Assembly: GCA_020845495.1 (NCBI GenBank)
Contig: JADLFM010000062.1
Coordinates: 1-64,000 of the forward strand
Direction: 5' to 3'
DNA from: Chloroflexota bacterium
Lineage (GTDB): Bacteria; Chloroflexota; UBA6077; JACCZL01
Length of the DNA stretch: 64,000 nt
Shown: positions 40,904 to 49,867 of the stretch, in pieces
Numbering within the stretch: position 1 is the first letter of the stretch
Layout: every line of letters starts with the position of its first letter
The notes under the pieces: model-generated
Database searches by the model: none
What the model saw: only the letters and a program-made list of their open reading frames with translations
Told to the model about the DNA's origin: nothing
Position numbers and translations under genes: made by a program

Positions 40904-41863
40904 ATGAGCGTCGCATCGACAGTCACGGGGGATCCACGGCCCGGCGCCGATCCGGGCTACATCACACCAGCCAGCGAGATCACGGGCGGCGGACAAGGCA
41001 GCCTGGCCGAGCGCCTGACGGCTATCGGCAGTTATCTACGCCGCAACCCGGCGCTGCCAATCGGCTTGACGATGCTCCTGATCCTGGGTATCGTGCTCGT
41101 CGCCGGGCGTTTCATGGTTAATCTCGAAGACGCCCGCGCCGTGTCGGTTCAGCCGCTGCGCTCACCCTCGTCAACGTTGCCCCTCGGCAGCGACCGGCAG
41201 GGGCGTGACCTGTTCGCGGTCATGATCGCCGGAACGCCACTCACCCTCCAGATCGGTCTCACCGCCGGCATCCTGGGCGTGAGCATCGGCGCCGCCCTGG
41301 CGTTCGTCGCGGCCTACTACGGCGGCCGCACCGACAACCTGATTCGCGGCATCGTCGACACCGGCCTGACGATCCCCGGACTGATGATCCTGATCACCGT
41401 GGCGATGAACGTGCGCGGCGGTCTCACCGTCAGCCAGATGGCCCTGGTCGTGGCGTCGCTCGCCTGGCTGTATCCGGCACGCACGATCCGGTCACAACTG
41501 CTGACCTTGCGAGAGCGCGGCTTCATTCAGATCGCGCGGATGTCAGGCATGAATGGGCCGGAGATTATCGTCAGGGAAATGCTCCCGAATCTGCTTCCAT
41601 ACCTCGTCGCCGCGCTCGTGAATTCGACCTCAGCAGCGATCCTCGCGTCGATCGGCCTCGAAGTCTTAGGATTAGGCCCGTTCGAGTCGCCGACCATTGG
41701 GATGACGCTGTATTGGGTGAATTACAATGCCGCCATTATCAATGGCTGGTGGTGGTGGTGGGTTCCCCCCATCGTGGTGATCGCCATCGTCTTCATCGGG
41801 CTCTTCCTGGTCACGATCGGACTGGATGAGGTGGCAAACCCGCGCGTTCGGCGCCAGGTCTGA
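40904..41863 (+). CDS. ABC transporter permease, DppC/OppC-like (module 2)
   Basis: The 319-residue permease is a paralogue of the one at 36.7 kb, with LPLGSDRQGRDLFAVMIAGT, the loop ARMSGMNGPEIIVREMLPNL and the same run of five tryptophans (NGWWWWWVPP). The ATG at 40904 is one base after the B2 stop and matches the start context of C1 (CTGAGATGAGCGT). Together with B2 it forms the second permease heterodimer of the locus. Confidence 0.92.
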   Translation: MSVASTVTGDPRPGADPGYITPASEITGGGQGSLAERLTAIGSYLRRNPALPIGLTMLLILGIVLVAGRFMVNLEDARAVSVQPLRSPSSTLPLGSDRQGRDLFAVMIAGTPLTLQIGLTAGILGVSIGAALAFVAAYYGGRTDNLIRGIVDTGLTIPGLMILITVAMNVRGGLTVSQMALVVASLAWLYPARTIRSQLLTLRERGFIQIARMSGMNGPEIIVREMLPNLLPYLVAALVNSTSAAILASIGLEVLGLGPFESPTIGMTLYWVNYNAAIINGWWWWWVPPIVVIAIVFIGLFLVTIGLDEVANPRVRRQV

Positions 41864-41926
41864 CCTGGCCGCGCGAGCGTAGATCCGTCGACCACGTTCA
41901 TAGGGTGCATACAAGGTAAGGTTGGC

Positions 41927-42907
41927 ATGCCAGCAGGAGTCCTCGAGGTTCGGGATCTTCAAGTCCACTATCACACGCCGCGCGGGGCCGTGCGGGCTGT
42001 CGACGGCGTGACGTTTGACATTCAGGCCGGCGACCGACTGGGCCTGGTCGGCGAGTCCGGCTCGGGCAAGACGACGATTGCCCTCGCGTTGATGCGGCTG
42101 ATCCGTCCGCCAGGACGGATCGAGGGCGGCGAAGTCATCGTCGATGGGACCAACCTGCTCTCACTTTCCGACGAACAGATGCGGGAGCGCCGGCTCGCCA
42201 CGATCGCGATGGTGGCGCAGGGCGCGATGAACTCGCTGAACCCGGTCATGCGGGTGCGCGATCAAATTGCCGATGCCCTCCGCGATCACGGACAGTCGCT
42301 CTCGAAGGCTGACCTGAAGGCGCGCATTGGTGACCTGCTCGAGTGGGTCGGACTGCCGAAGCACGTGGCCGACATGTTCCCGCACGAGTTGAGCGGCGGG
42401 ATGAAGCAGCGCGTCTGTATCGCCATCGCGATCAGCATGCGCCCCAAGGTCATCATCGCCGACGAACCGACGAGCGCCCTCGACGTGGTCGTACAGCGCC
42501 AGGTCATGGACACCCTGCGGCGCGTCCAACTCGATCTAGGCGCCGCCGTCATCCTGGTGGGCCACGATATGGGGTTGATGGCGCAGGCCGTCGATCGGCT
42601 CGGCGTCATGTATGCCGGCACTCTAGCCGAGGTCTGCGACATTCGAGCCATCTTTGAGGATCCACTACACCCGTACACCCAACTGCTGATCGCCAGCTTG
42701 CCGTCACTCGAGAAGAAGGGCATGTTCCAGGGCATTCCCGGTCTGCCGCCTTCGCTGCTCAACAAGCCCAAGGGCTGCTCGTTCCGGCCCCGCTGCCCGT
42801 ACGCGATGCCGCGATGTGCAGAGGAAGAACCGCTGCTCGCTGAAGTCAAGCCTGGCCGGTGGGTCTCCTGCCACCTGTACCCCGTAGAAGCCGAGGTGGC
42901 CTCATGA
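41927..42907 (+). CDS. ABC transporter ATPase, DppD/OppD-like
   Basis: The 326-residue ATPase has Walker A GESGSGKTT, signature LSGGMKQR, Walker B VIIADEPTSALD and switch His in VGHDMG. The C-terminal oligopeptide-transporter extension contains PLHPYTQLLI and a cluster of four cysteines (CSFRPRCPY, RCAEE, CHLY), typical of DppD/OppD. AAGG lies before the ATG. It and the following ATPase are the only two ATPase genes in the locus, so they must power both permease modules or one module relies on another source. Confidence 0.94.
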   Translation: MPAGVLEVRDLQVHYHTPRGAVRAVDGVTFDIQAGDRLGLVGESGSGKTTIALALMRLIRPPGRIEGGEVIVDGTNLLSLSDEQMRERRLATIAMVAQGAMNSLNPVMRVRDQIADALRDHGQSLSKADLKARIGDLLEWVGLPKHVADMFPHELSGGMKQRVCIAIAISMRPKVIIADEPTSALDVVVQRQVMDTLRRVQLDLGAAVILVGHDMGLMAQAVDRLGVMYAGTLAEVCDIRAIFEDPLHPYTQLLIASLPSLEKKGMFQGIPGLPPSLLNKPKGCSFRPRCPYAMPRCAEEEPLLAEVKPGRWVSCHLYPVEAEVAS

Positions 42908-43941
42908 CCGCGCTCCTCGAAGCTCGAGGCGTCAGCAAGGTGTTCGGCGGCGGGCTGTTCGACCGCCGGCGGAACGTCGCGCTGGAGAACTTCTCGCTCG
43001 CCGTGGAGTCGGAGCCGCCGTCGATCCTCGCGGTCGTCGGCGAGAGCGGCAGCGGCAAGACGACGCTGGCGCGGCTGTTGCTGGGGCTGGCTGCACCTAC
43101 CTCTGGTGACGTGCTCTACAAGGGAACGAGCCTGCGCGCGCTCAACTCGCCACAGCGGCGCCAGTTCCTCCGCGACGTCCAGGTGATCTTTCAAGATCCG
43201 TACGAGGTCTACAACCCGTTCTACCGGGTGGATCACGTCCTCGAGACGCCCATCACGAAGTTCGGACTGGCCGGAACCCGGACCGAGGCGCGGGCAATGA
43301 TCGAGTCGACTTTGCGGGCGGTGGGGCTCCGCCCGGAGGAGACGCTCGGGCGCTTCCCGCATCAACTGAGCGGCGGCCAGCGCCAGCGTATTATGGTCGC
43401 CCGCTCGCTGTTGATCCGGCCGCGCCTCATCATCGCCGACGAGCCGGTCTCGATGGTGGACGCATCATTGCGCGCGACCATCCTGGGGAGCTTGCGTGAG
43501 CTCAATCGCGAGTTCGGCATCTCCCTGATCTACATCACCCATGACCTGACGACGGCGTACCAGATCAGCGAGAACATCGTCGTCCTCTACCGTGGCTCGG
43601 TCGCGGAAGTGGGTGACGTCGAGCACGTGGTCGGCAATCCGAAGCACCCGTACACTCAACTGCTCGTCGGGTCGGTGCCCCTGCCTGACCCTGATCGTGC
43701 CTGGCAAGGAGAGCCGCCACCCTCGGCCGAGGCGAAGATCGCGGCGAGCGCGCCGCATCCTGGCTGTGCGTTCGCGTCACGCTGCCCATCCGCGATGCCG
43801 GTCTGCCGCGAGTCGAAGCCGCCGCTCTATCAACTCGACGAGTACCGGGCAGCCGCTTGCTACCTCTACCAGGGCTCACCAGAAGTGGCCTCAGACGAGC
43901 TCGGCCGGGTGATGGCACCGCCTCCGGTCCAGGTAGTGTAA
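42904..43941 (+). CDS. ABC transporter ATPase, DppF/OppF-like
   Basis: The 345-residue ATPase begins at ATG 42904, overlapping the stop of the previous ATPase by 4 nt. Motifs are Walker A GESGSGKTT, Q loop IFQDPYEVYNPF, signature LSGGQRQR, Walker B LIIADEPVSMVD and switch ITHDL. The C-terminal extension has HPYTQLL and Cys residues (CAFASRCPSAMPVC). Position Val-Ser-Met-Val in Walker B is the usual OppF variant of the DppD Thr-Ser-Ala-Leu. It completes the transporter. Confidence 0.94.
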   Translation: MTALLEARGVSKVFGGGLFDRRRNVALENFSLAVESEPPSILAVVGESGSGKTTLARLLLGLAAPTSGDVLYKGTSLRALNSPQRRQFLRDVQVIFQDPYEVYNPFYRVDHVLETPITKFGLAGTRTEARAMIESTLRAVGLRPEETLGRFPHQLSGGQRQRIMVARSLLIRPRLIIADEPVSMVDASLRATILGSLRELNREFGISLIYITHDLTTAYQISENIVVLYRGSVAEVGDVEHVVGNPKHPYTQLLVGSVPLPDPDRAWQGEPPPSAEAKIAASAPHPGCAFASRCPSAMPVCRESKPPLYQLDEYRAAACYLYQGSPEVASDELGRVMAPPPVQVV

Positions 43942-43949
43942 GCGGTTGG

Positions 43950-43993
43950 CCCCTCTCCTGCGCGCGGGAGAGGGGACGGGAGTGAGGGGGGCA
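43950..43993. repeat. CTCTCC-GCGC palindromic repeat after the transporter operon
   Basis: CCCCTCTCCTGCG and CGCGGGAGAGGGG (43950-43975) are inverse copies with one mismatch, followed by a GGGAGTGAGGGGG segment. It is a copy of the family seen in full at 62192-62247 and may end the transporter transcript. Confidence 0.6.
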
Positions 43994-44067
43994 ACCTCGC
44001 GCCTGATGGTGGGGCATCGGCGCCGTCTGATAGACTTGCCCGACGCCGCCTGAGGCGCCCCCTCACG

Positions 44068-45315
44068 ATGATGGCATCCGCGAGCGACGCGACCACCATA
44101 CCGGCTGCAATCGTAGGGACCGCTGGCGCCGCGAATCGTGCCCGCCGACGTGCCTGGATCTGCCTATGGCTTGCATTCGTGGTCTGGTGCGCTATCGCTC
44201 TGAGCGGCCTGATCACGGCCGCCAACTACCGGCGCAGCGCGACCGACGCGCCCGCATCCCTGCTCCTGGTCGACCGTGGCACCGTCTTTCACGAACCGCC
44301 TGGTATGGTCAGCCAGGTGCGCGCTCGCCCGAGCATGCCGGTGGAAGAGGGCAGCACCATTGAGGTCGGCGACAACGGCCTCGCGTCAGTGGAACTGTTC
44401 GACGGCTCGACCATCGCACTGCTGGCCAACAGCCGCCTCGAACTGACCAACGTGCGTGTCGGCAAGTATAACGCCGACCATACCCGCGTCATCCTCGGGC
44501 TGCTCGATGGCGCCGCCCAGCTCAACGTGGCCGGAAAGCTCCCCTACGGCCGTGAGATCGTCCTCAACACGCCCTACGGTCAGGTCAGTCTGAGCAAGGG
44601 CGAGTACCTGGTGTGGGTGCAGGACGATGGGACGAAGATCTCATCGTACGTTGGGCGAGCCAAGGCCGGTACCGATGAGACAGCCGTGCGGCTGCGCGAC
44701 GGTCAGCGCGCCATCCTGCCGTCGAACGGCGTTCCGCGCGGGCCATTCATCTTGAGCGACAACCTGATCCGCAACGGCGACTTCTCCCGCCAGTTGCAGG
44801 GCTGGACGATGCTCGACAAGAGTGAGCCCGGTCGCCCAGACGTGGGCGGCACCCGTCGTCTGATCGACGAGACGATTGCCGGTCGCCACGTGCAGGCGCT
44901 CAGCATCGCCCGAGATACCGCGAAGGACACCCATAACGAGACAGGCATCACCCAGGAGATCAATCGCGACGTCTCGGCCTATCGGAACGTCTGGTTCACG
45001 GCCTGGGTGAAGATCAACCACGCCAGCCTCTCTGGCGGTGGCTATCTCGGGTCGGAGTATCCGCTCATGTTCCGGGTGAGCTACACCGACGAAAAGGGTG
45101 GCCGCCCCGGCTGGTCACACGGGTTCTTCTACGCCAACCCGGAGAATCGCCCGTCCGATAATGGCGAACAGATCGCGCAGGCCGAATGGTACCCCTTCCT
45201 CGGCCGGCTTTCGGACCTACCTGACCGGCCGGTCTTCATCCGTTCGATCGAGGTGCTATCGGCCGGCCACGACTTCGACGCCGACGTCGCGGACATCCGC
45301 CTGATCGCTGAGTAA
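44068..45315 (+). CDS. FecR-like membrane-anchored protein with C-terminal carbohydrate-binding-like domain
   Basis: The 415-residue protein has one membrane helix (about 31-52) and is otherwise extracellular. Residues about 65-200 resemble a FecR domain (MPVEEGSTIEVGDNGLASVELFDGSTIALLANSRLEL, then VLNTPYGQVSLSKGEYLV). The C-terminal 190 residues (starting ILSDNLIRNGDFSRQLQGW) look like a CBM-type jelly roll. It probably senses or binds a surface or extracellular polymer; classic FecR works with an ECF sigma factor, but none is adjacent. A possible -10 (TAGACT, 44030-44035) lies 33 bases before the start. Confidence 0.75.
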   Translation: MMASASDATTIPAAIVGTAGAANRARRRAWICLWLAFVVWCAIALSGLITAANYRRSATDAPASLLLVDRGTVFHEPPGMVSQVRARPSMPVEEGSTIEVGDNGLASVELFDGSTIALLANSRLELTNVRVGKYNADHTRVILGLLDGAAQLNVAGKLPYGREIVLNTPYGQVSLSKGEYLVWVQDDGTKISSYVGRAKAGTDETAVRLRDGQRAILPSNGVPRGPFILSDNLIRNGDFSRQLQGWTMLDKSEPGRPDVGGTRRLIDETIAGRHVQALSIARDTAKDTHNETGITQEINRDVSAYRNVWFTAWVKINHASLSGGGYLGSEYPLMFRVSYTDEKGGRPGWSHGFFYANPENRPSDNGEQIAQAEWYPFLGRLSDLPDRPVFIRSIEVLSAGHDFDADVADIRLIAE

Positions 45316-45344
45316 GCGTGACCGCTCGCCCGACGTGGGCGGCG

Positions 45345-47579
45345 TCAGGCGCCGGCAGCCGTCGCGCGACGGCCCGTTGCCTGATTACTGGCCGGATGGC
45401 TGGAGACCTCGCGGACGACACTGAAGACATCGCGCACGCCCTCCAGCCGATGAAGGACGCGGCTCAGCTTGTCCAGTCCCCCGACTTCGACCGTCGCCCA
45501 GACCGTGGCTGTCTGATCCTTATGGACGACGGCCGTCTGAGCCGTCATGCTCAGACCCTCGTCCGCTAGCAGCGCCGCCACGTCTCGTGCCAGCCCGACG
45601 CGGTCCCACGCCTCGACACGGATCGTGACCGGGAACACCTGCTGGTCGGTGCGGCCCCAGTCGACGGAGACCAGCCGCTCCTTGTCCTGCTCGTTCTTGA
45701 CGCTGGAACAGCCTGCGCGGTGGACGGTCACACCCTTGCCGCGCGTGATGTAGCCCACGATGTCGTCACCGGGAACCGGGTCACAGCATTTGGCGAGCCG
45801 GGTCAGCAGATCGCCGACGCCGAGCACGCGGATACCGCGCGTGTCCGGCGTCGTAGCCCGGCGCAACGCTGGCGCCTCTTCTTGAATCTCGGCCTGGCGC
45901 AGTTCGCTGGCCACACGAGTGGCGACCTGATGCGGGTGGATGTCGCCATAACCGACTGCCGCCAGGAAGTCGTCGAGTTTCTCGTACTTTAGGGCCGTCG
46001 CGATGTCGTCGAGTCTGAGCCCCTCGATCGACAGGCGCTTCAGTTCCTTCTCCAGTAGTTCCTTGCCACGCTGGACGTTCTCCTCACGCTGCTGCTTGCG
46101 GAACCACTGGCGGATCTTCTCGCGTGCATTGGCGGTATGGACGTAGCCGAGGTTCGGATTCAGCCAGTCACGACTCGGCCCCTTCGAGCCTCTAGCTGTG
46201 ATGATCTCGACGATGTCGCCGTTCTGAAGACGATGGTCGAGCGGTACCATCCGCCCGTTCACCTTCGCGCCGACGCACTTGTGCCCGACCTCGGTATGCA
46301 CCCGGTACGCAAAGTCGAGCGGCGTCGCGCCCGCCGGCATCTCCTTGATCTCGCCCTTGGGGGTGAAGGCGTACACCTGATCCTGGAAGATGTCCGTCTT
46401 CAACGAGTCCACGAATTCCTGGGCGCCGGCCGCGACATCCTTGTGCCAGTCCATCAACTGGCGCAACCAGGCAACCTTCGCGTCGAAGCGCAGATCCGGC
46501 CGCCGCCCTTCCTTATAGCGCCAGTGGGCGGCTACGCCGTACTCCGCCATCTGGTGCATGTCGTAGGTCCGGATCTGGATCTCGAGCGGGTGCCCGCCCA
46601 CCGCCACCACGGTCGTGTGGAGCGACTGATAGCCGCTCTCCTTCGGGTTCGCGATGTAGTCGTCGAACTGGCCGGGGATAGGCCGCCAGAGGGCATGGAT
46701 CTGCCCCAGGACGCTGTAGCACTCCGGCAGCGTGTCCACCAGAACTCGAACGGCGAGCAGATCGTAGATCTGGGAGATCTCGGCCGAACGGGCACGCATC
46801 TTCCGATAGATGCTGTAGATGTGTTTGGGGCGGCCGGTGATCTCAGCCTTGATGCCGACCCGCTTCAGGTCGGCGTCGAGCAGTTCCACGACGCTCGCGA
46901 TGTACTGCTCGCGCTGGACACGCCTCCCCGCAAGCTGGCGGGCAATGTCCTTGTAGATGGTCGGCTCGAGGTGGCGAAACGCCAGGTCTTCGAGCTGCCA
47001 TTTGATCTGCCCGATGCCCAGGCGATTCGCCAGCGGCGCATAGATCTCCATCGTCTCCTGGGCAACCCGACGGCGCTTCTCAGGCGGGCGGGCGTCAAGG
47101 GTCCGCATATTGTGGAGCCTATCGGCAAGCTTGATGAGCACCACGCGGATGTCGTCGGCCATCGCCAGGAACATCTTGCGCATGCTCTCGGCCCAGATCG
47201 CTTGCTTGTCGATCGGGCGCGCGGCCGGGCCATCTTCCTGGAACCAGGGCACCCGGGAGAGCTTGGTCACACCGTCGACGAGTGCGGCGACCTCGTTTCC
47301 GAACCGGGCCTCGAGATCGCCGATCGTCACGCCGCAGTCCTCGGCGACGTCGTGCAGCAAGGCCCCGACCACGGTGGCGCAGTCCAACTCGAGCTCGACG
47401 AGCGTCTCGGCGACAGCCAGCGGATGGGTGATATACGGATCGCCCGACTCGCGAGTCTGCCCCTCGTGGGCCTGGCGCGCGAACTCGAAGGCGCGGCGGA
47501 TCGCGTCGACCTCGGATGCGGACAGGTAGGCCCCGGCGTGTTCCAGCAGCGCGCTCGCCGAAACGTCAGTCACTACCAC
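45345..47579 (-). CDS. rel: bifunctional (p)ppGpp synthetase/hydrolase Rel
   Basis: The 744-residue protein controls the stringent response by making and degrading (p)ppGpp. The HD hydrolase domain is intact: HPLAVAETL, LLHDVAED and VVLIKLADRLHNM. The synthetase domain contains GRPKHIYSIYRKM, YDLLAVRVLV and YQSLHTTVV. TGS follows (DQVYAFTPKGEIKEMP, FAYRVHTEVGHKCVGAKVNG), then a zinc-finger/CC region (AKCCDPVPGDDIVGYITRGKGVTVHRAGC) and a C-terminal ACT domain. Both active sites look complete, so it is probably the single Rel of the genome. Starts are GTG at 47579 or 47573; GGTGGAGG is just upstream. Confidence 0.96.
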   Translation of the reverse strand: MVVTDVSASALLEHAGAYLSASEVDAIRRAFEFARQAHEGQTRESGDPYITHPLAVAETLVELELDCATVVGALLHDVAEDCGVTIGDLEARFGNEVAALVDGVTKLSRVPWFQEDGPAARPIDKQAIWAESMRKMFLAMADDIRVVLIKLADRLHNMRTLDARPPEKRRRVAQETMEIYAPLANRLGIGQIKWQLEDLAFRHLEPTIYKDIARQLAGRRVQREQYIASVVELLDADLKRVGIKAEITGRPKHIYSIYRKMRARSAEISQIYDLLAVRVLVDTLPECYSVLGQIHALWRPIPGQFDDYIANPKESGYQSLHTTVVAVGGHPLEIQIRTYDMHQMAEYGVAAHWRYKEGRRPDLRFDAKVAWLRQLMDWHKDVAAGAQEFVDSLKTDIFQDQVYAFTPKGEIKEMPAGATPLDFAYRVHTEVGHKCVGAKVNGRMVPLDHRLQNGDIVEIITARGSKGPSRDWLNPNLGYVHTANAREKIRQWFRKQQREENVQRGKELLEKELKRLSIEGLRLDDIATALKYEKLDDFLAAVGYGDIHPHQVATRVASELRQAEIQEEAPALRRATTPDTRGIRVLGVGDLLTRLAKCCDPVPGDDIVGYITRGKGVTVHRAGCSSVKNEQDKERLVSVDWGRTDQQVFPVTIRVEAWDRVGLARDVAALLADEGLSMTAQTAVVHKDQTATVWATVEVGGLDKLSRVLHRLEGVRDVFSVVREVSSHPASNQATGRRATAAGA

Positions 47580-47611
47580 CGTGCGCCTCCACCTGGAGCC
47601 CCAATTGTCTC

Positions 47612-47620
47612 AGTATATCA
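47612..47620 (-). promoter_or_regulatory. extended -10 promoter for rel
   Basis: Read on the minus strand, TGATATACT is an extended -10 (TGN-TATACT), 33 bases before the GTG start. No -35 is needed for this class and none is clear. Confidence 0.45.
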
Positions 47621-47678
47621 CCGCACCGGTCGAATCCCGCTCGTCAGCGTCCTCATAACCACCCTCGCCAGCGCATTC

Positions 47679-47774
47679 GCCAGCCCCCGGCCTGCTGAAA
47701 CTGCCAGCCCCCGGCCTGCTGAAACTGCCAGCCCCCGGCCTGCTGTGCCTGCCAGCCCCCGTCCTGCTGTGTCT
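47679..47774. repeat. 24-bp tandem repeat, four copies
   Basis: The unit GCCAGCCCCCGGCCTGCTGA plus AACT is repeated four times (47679-47702, 47703-47726, 47727-47750, 47751-47774). The first two copies are identical; the last two carry TGCC/TGTC changes. It lies between the P1 peptidase gene and the rel promoter. There are no spacers, so it is not a CRISPR array. Confidence 0.9.
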
Positions 47775-47812
47775 GCCAGCGTTGGTCGCCCCCACCCGTA
47801 ACGTTCCTTGGG

Positions 47813-48850
47813 CTATCGAGCGAACGGGAGGTTCGGCCAGCCGGGCACACCGCCACGCCCATCGGCGTTCTGAACCGCCTGAAGGATTGCCCGCATCGTA
47901 ACCTCGGTCGCTGCCCAGGTCAGGATGGGCGGGAGGGGCCAGAGCCGACGTCCATCAGGCGCCGTCGACAGCGCGAAGAAAGTGTCGCCGTCCAGCGCCG
48001 TATGGGCCGGCCGGACGGCGAGGGCGAGGCCGTCGTGAGCCGCGCCGGCTAGCCGCGTGGCGCCAGCTTTGTCGAGCGGCGCATTCGTCGCGACGACGCC
48101 AATCGTCGTGTTGGCACCTGGGATCGGGCCAGTAGCCCGATCGTCGGGCTGCTCTGACGGGTTTGCGTTGGCCGTACCGTAGGGATCCCAGCGCAGCCAG
48201 CCATTCGGGCCGCGAGCACCGGCGACCGTGCGCCGTCCAGACTGCTCCACCACATCGCCAGCGGCGTTCACAGCGACCAGCGCACCGACGATCGTTCCAT
48301 CCGGCAGCCGGAGGCTGGCCGTGCCGATCCCGCCCTTCGTCGCGAGGTCGGGGCCTCGGAGTTTTCCGACGGTCGCGCCGGTCCCCGCACCGACGCTCCC
48401 TTGAACTGGCGAGTCCTCGGCCGCCGCCTCGCACGCCAGCATGCCCATCTGGCCGTTCGGGCGGGCCCGCGGATCGCCGATGCCAAGATCGAATAGCACT
48501 GCACCGACCACAATCGGTACCACCACCTGCCTTACGCGAAATCCCACGCCGCACCGTTCGAGGTACTGCATGACTCCGGATGCTGCATCCAGGCCATAGG
48601 CGCTCCCGCCCGTCAAGAGGACCGCGTGAACGCGCTCGACCGTGCACTCTGGTCGCAGCAAGTCCGCCTCGCGCGTGCCAGGCGTCGCGCCTCGTACGTC
48701 GACGCCACCAACGGCGCCACCCTCGCACAGCACGACGGTGCAGCCAGTGACGCCACTTTCGTCCGTTGCATGCCCCACTCGCAGGCCAGGTACATCGCAG
48801 ATCGAGCCCCAGGCTCGTTCGGGCGGCTCGCGCAGACGCGAAAACGTCAT
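47813..48850 (-). CDS. P1-family peptidase (DmpA/L-aminopeptidase-like)
   Basis: The 345-residue Ntn-type hydrolase has the P1 motifs DVPGLRVGHAT at the N-terminus, GVDVRGATPGTREADLL, LTGGSAYGLDAASGVMQYL and, near residue 250, NTTIGVVATNAPL. Autocleavage in this family occurs just before the nucleophile in that last motif; here the residue is Thr rather than the Ser of DmpA. The mature subunits would form a D-esterase/aminopeptidase. GGGGAGGAGC precedes the ATG. It is divergent from the uracil-DNA glycosylase gene. Confidence 0.9.
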   Translation of the reverse strand: MTFSRLREPPERAWGSICDVPGLRVGHATDESGVTGCTVVLCEGGAVGGVDVRGATPGTREADLLRPECTVERVHAVLLTGGSAYGLDAASGVMQYLERCGVGFRVRQVVVPIVVGAVLFDLGIGDPRARPNGQMGMLACEAAAEDSPVQGSVGAGTGATVGKLRGPDLATKGGIGTASLRLPDGTIVGALVAVNAAGDVVEQSGRRTVAGARGPNGWLRWDPYGTANANPSEQPDDRATGPIPGANTTIGVVATNAPLDKAGATRLAGAAHDGLALAVRPAHTALDGDTFFALSTAPDGRRLWPLPPILTWAATEVTMRAILQAVQNADGRGGVPGWPNLPFAR

Positions 48851-49004
48851 GTGTGGAAGCTCCTCCCCATTGCCGGTCGGGCAGGTAGCCTGGCCGTTCG
48901 TGACGCCGGTTGGCCTGTTATGTCACGCTGGAGCCGGTCATACCTGGACCGTGGGGCTGCCGAGGACTAGGGGTGTCACCCCTGCGCGCTACCCCACTGC
49001 TCAC

Positions 49005-49034
49005 TTGCCACCGCCGAGGGTGTGCCCGTACAGT
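49005..49034 (+). promoter_or_regulatory. promoter of the uracil-DNA glycosylase gene, probably leaderless
   Basis: TTGCCA (49005-49010), an 18-base spacer and TACAGT (49029-49034) are followed by exactly 6 bases before ATG 49041. Transcription starting 6-7 bases past the -10 would begin at the start codon itself. Confidence 0.55.
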
Positions 49035-49040
49035 CCGAGT

Positions 49041-49715
49041 ATGTCGCCAGCCTCGCGAGCATTGCACGCCCTCGCTCACTCGGTCCAACCCGCCAGGACG
49101 TCTGGCGACGGACATGCATCCGAGATCGCAGCCCTCCAGACCGCGATTCTCGCCTGTCGTGCCTGTCAGCAGGCTGGTCACATCCGCAACGCGGCACCGG
49201 TCCGTCAGCCGTGGACACCGATGCAGCGGACGATGATCGTCGGGCAAGCGCCCGGCGCGCAGACCGAGGTAAAGCGCTACCACTTCGCCGGCCCCGGTGG
49301 TCAACTGCTCGGCCGCTGGCTGACCGCCGCGGGCTACCCGGCCGAGACCTGGCGCGAGCACTGCTACATCACGTCGATGACCCGCTGTTTCCCCGGCAAG
49401 AATAGTCGTGGGCAGGGCGACCGCAAGCCGAGTCCGGCCGAACTGGCACTCTGCCGGCCGTTCCTCGAGGCCGAGCTACAGCTGGTCCGCCCGAAGGTCG
49501 TTCTGCTCCTTGGCACGCTGGCCATCGACTCCTTCCTTGGCCGGCACCCGCTCGAGGCCGTCGTCGGGACGATCCACGAGCGCGACGGGCGGCTGTTCCT
49601 GCCGCTGCCTCACCCCTCGCCGGTCAGCCGCTGGCTCAACCACCCGGACCATCGTCGGCTCGTCGACCGGGCGCTGACGCTACTCGCGGAGACGCGCGCT
49701 CGCCTCGATCTCTGA
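49041..49715 (+). CDS. uracil-DNA glycosylase family protein (family 4-like, Fe-S)
   Basis: The 224-residue protein has the Fe-S type uracil-DNA glycosylase layout. CRACQ near residue 35 and the later Cys pair in CYITSMTRCF are cluster ligands. VGQAPG is the first active-site motif; family 4 enzymes usually have GEAPG, so the Glu is replaced by Gln. FAGPGGQLLGRWL follows, and LPHPSP is the C-terminal His motif. It would remove uracil from DNA in base-excision repair, unless the Gln changes substrate. Chosen ATG 49041 is 6 bases past a -10 box. Confidence 0.85.
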   Translation: MSPASRALHALAHSVQPARTSGDGHASEIAALQTAILACRACQQAGHIRNAAPVRQPWTPMQRTMIVGQAPGAQTEVKRYHFAGPGGQLLGRWLTAAGYPAETWREHCYITSMTRCFPGKNSRGQGDRKPSPAELALCRPFLEAELQLVRPKVVLLLGTLAIDSFLGRHPLEAVVGTIHERDGRLFLPLPHPSPVSRWLNHPDHRRLVDRALTLLAETRARLDL

Positions 49716-49867
49716 CCGCCGCTCCGACGCGCGCCAGGCGGCATCGACACGGGCAGGTGCCTCGTGAAGGGGTCCGAGGGAAGCGTCAGGAGCGCACGGC
49801 GCGGGGAGCGCACAGCGCCGGCGTGCGGTCGCGGGCGACGTGGAGGCGTCCGACGAGGGTCACGCTA

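Noticed and set aside
46137..47801. Long plus-strand open frame opposite rel
   Set aside because: It mirrors the rel coding sequence; its Asp/Val/Arg-rich composition and lack of domains are typical of an antisense shadow in GC-rich DNA.
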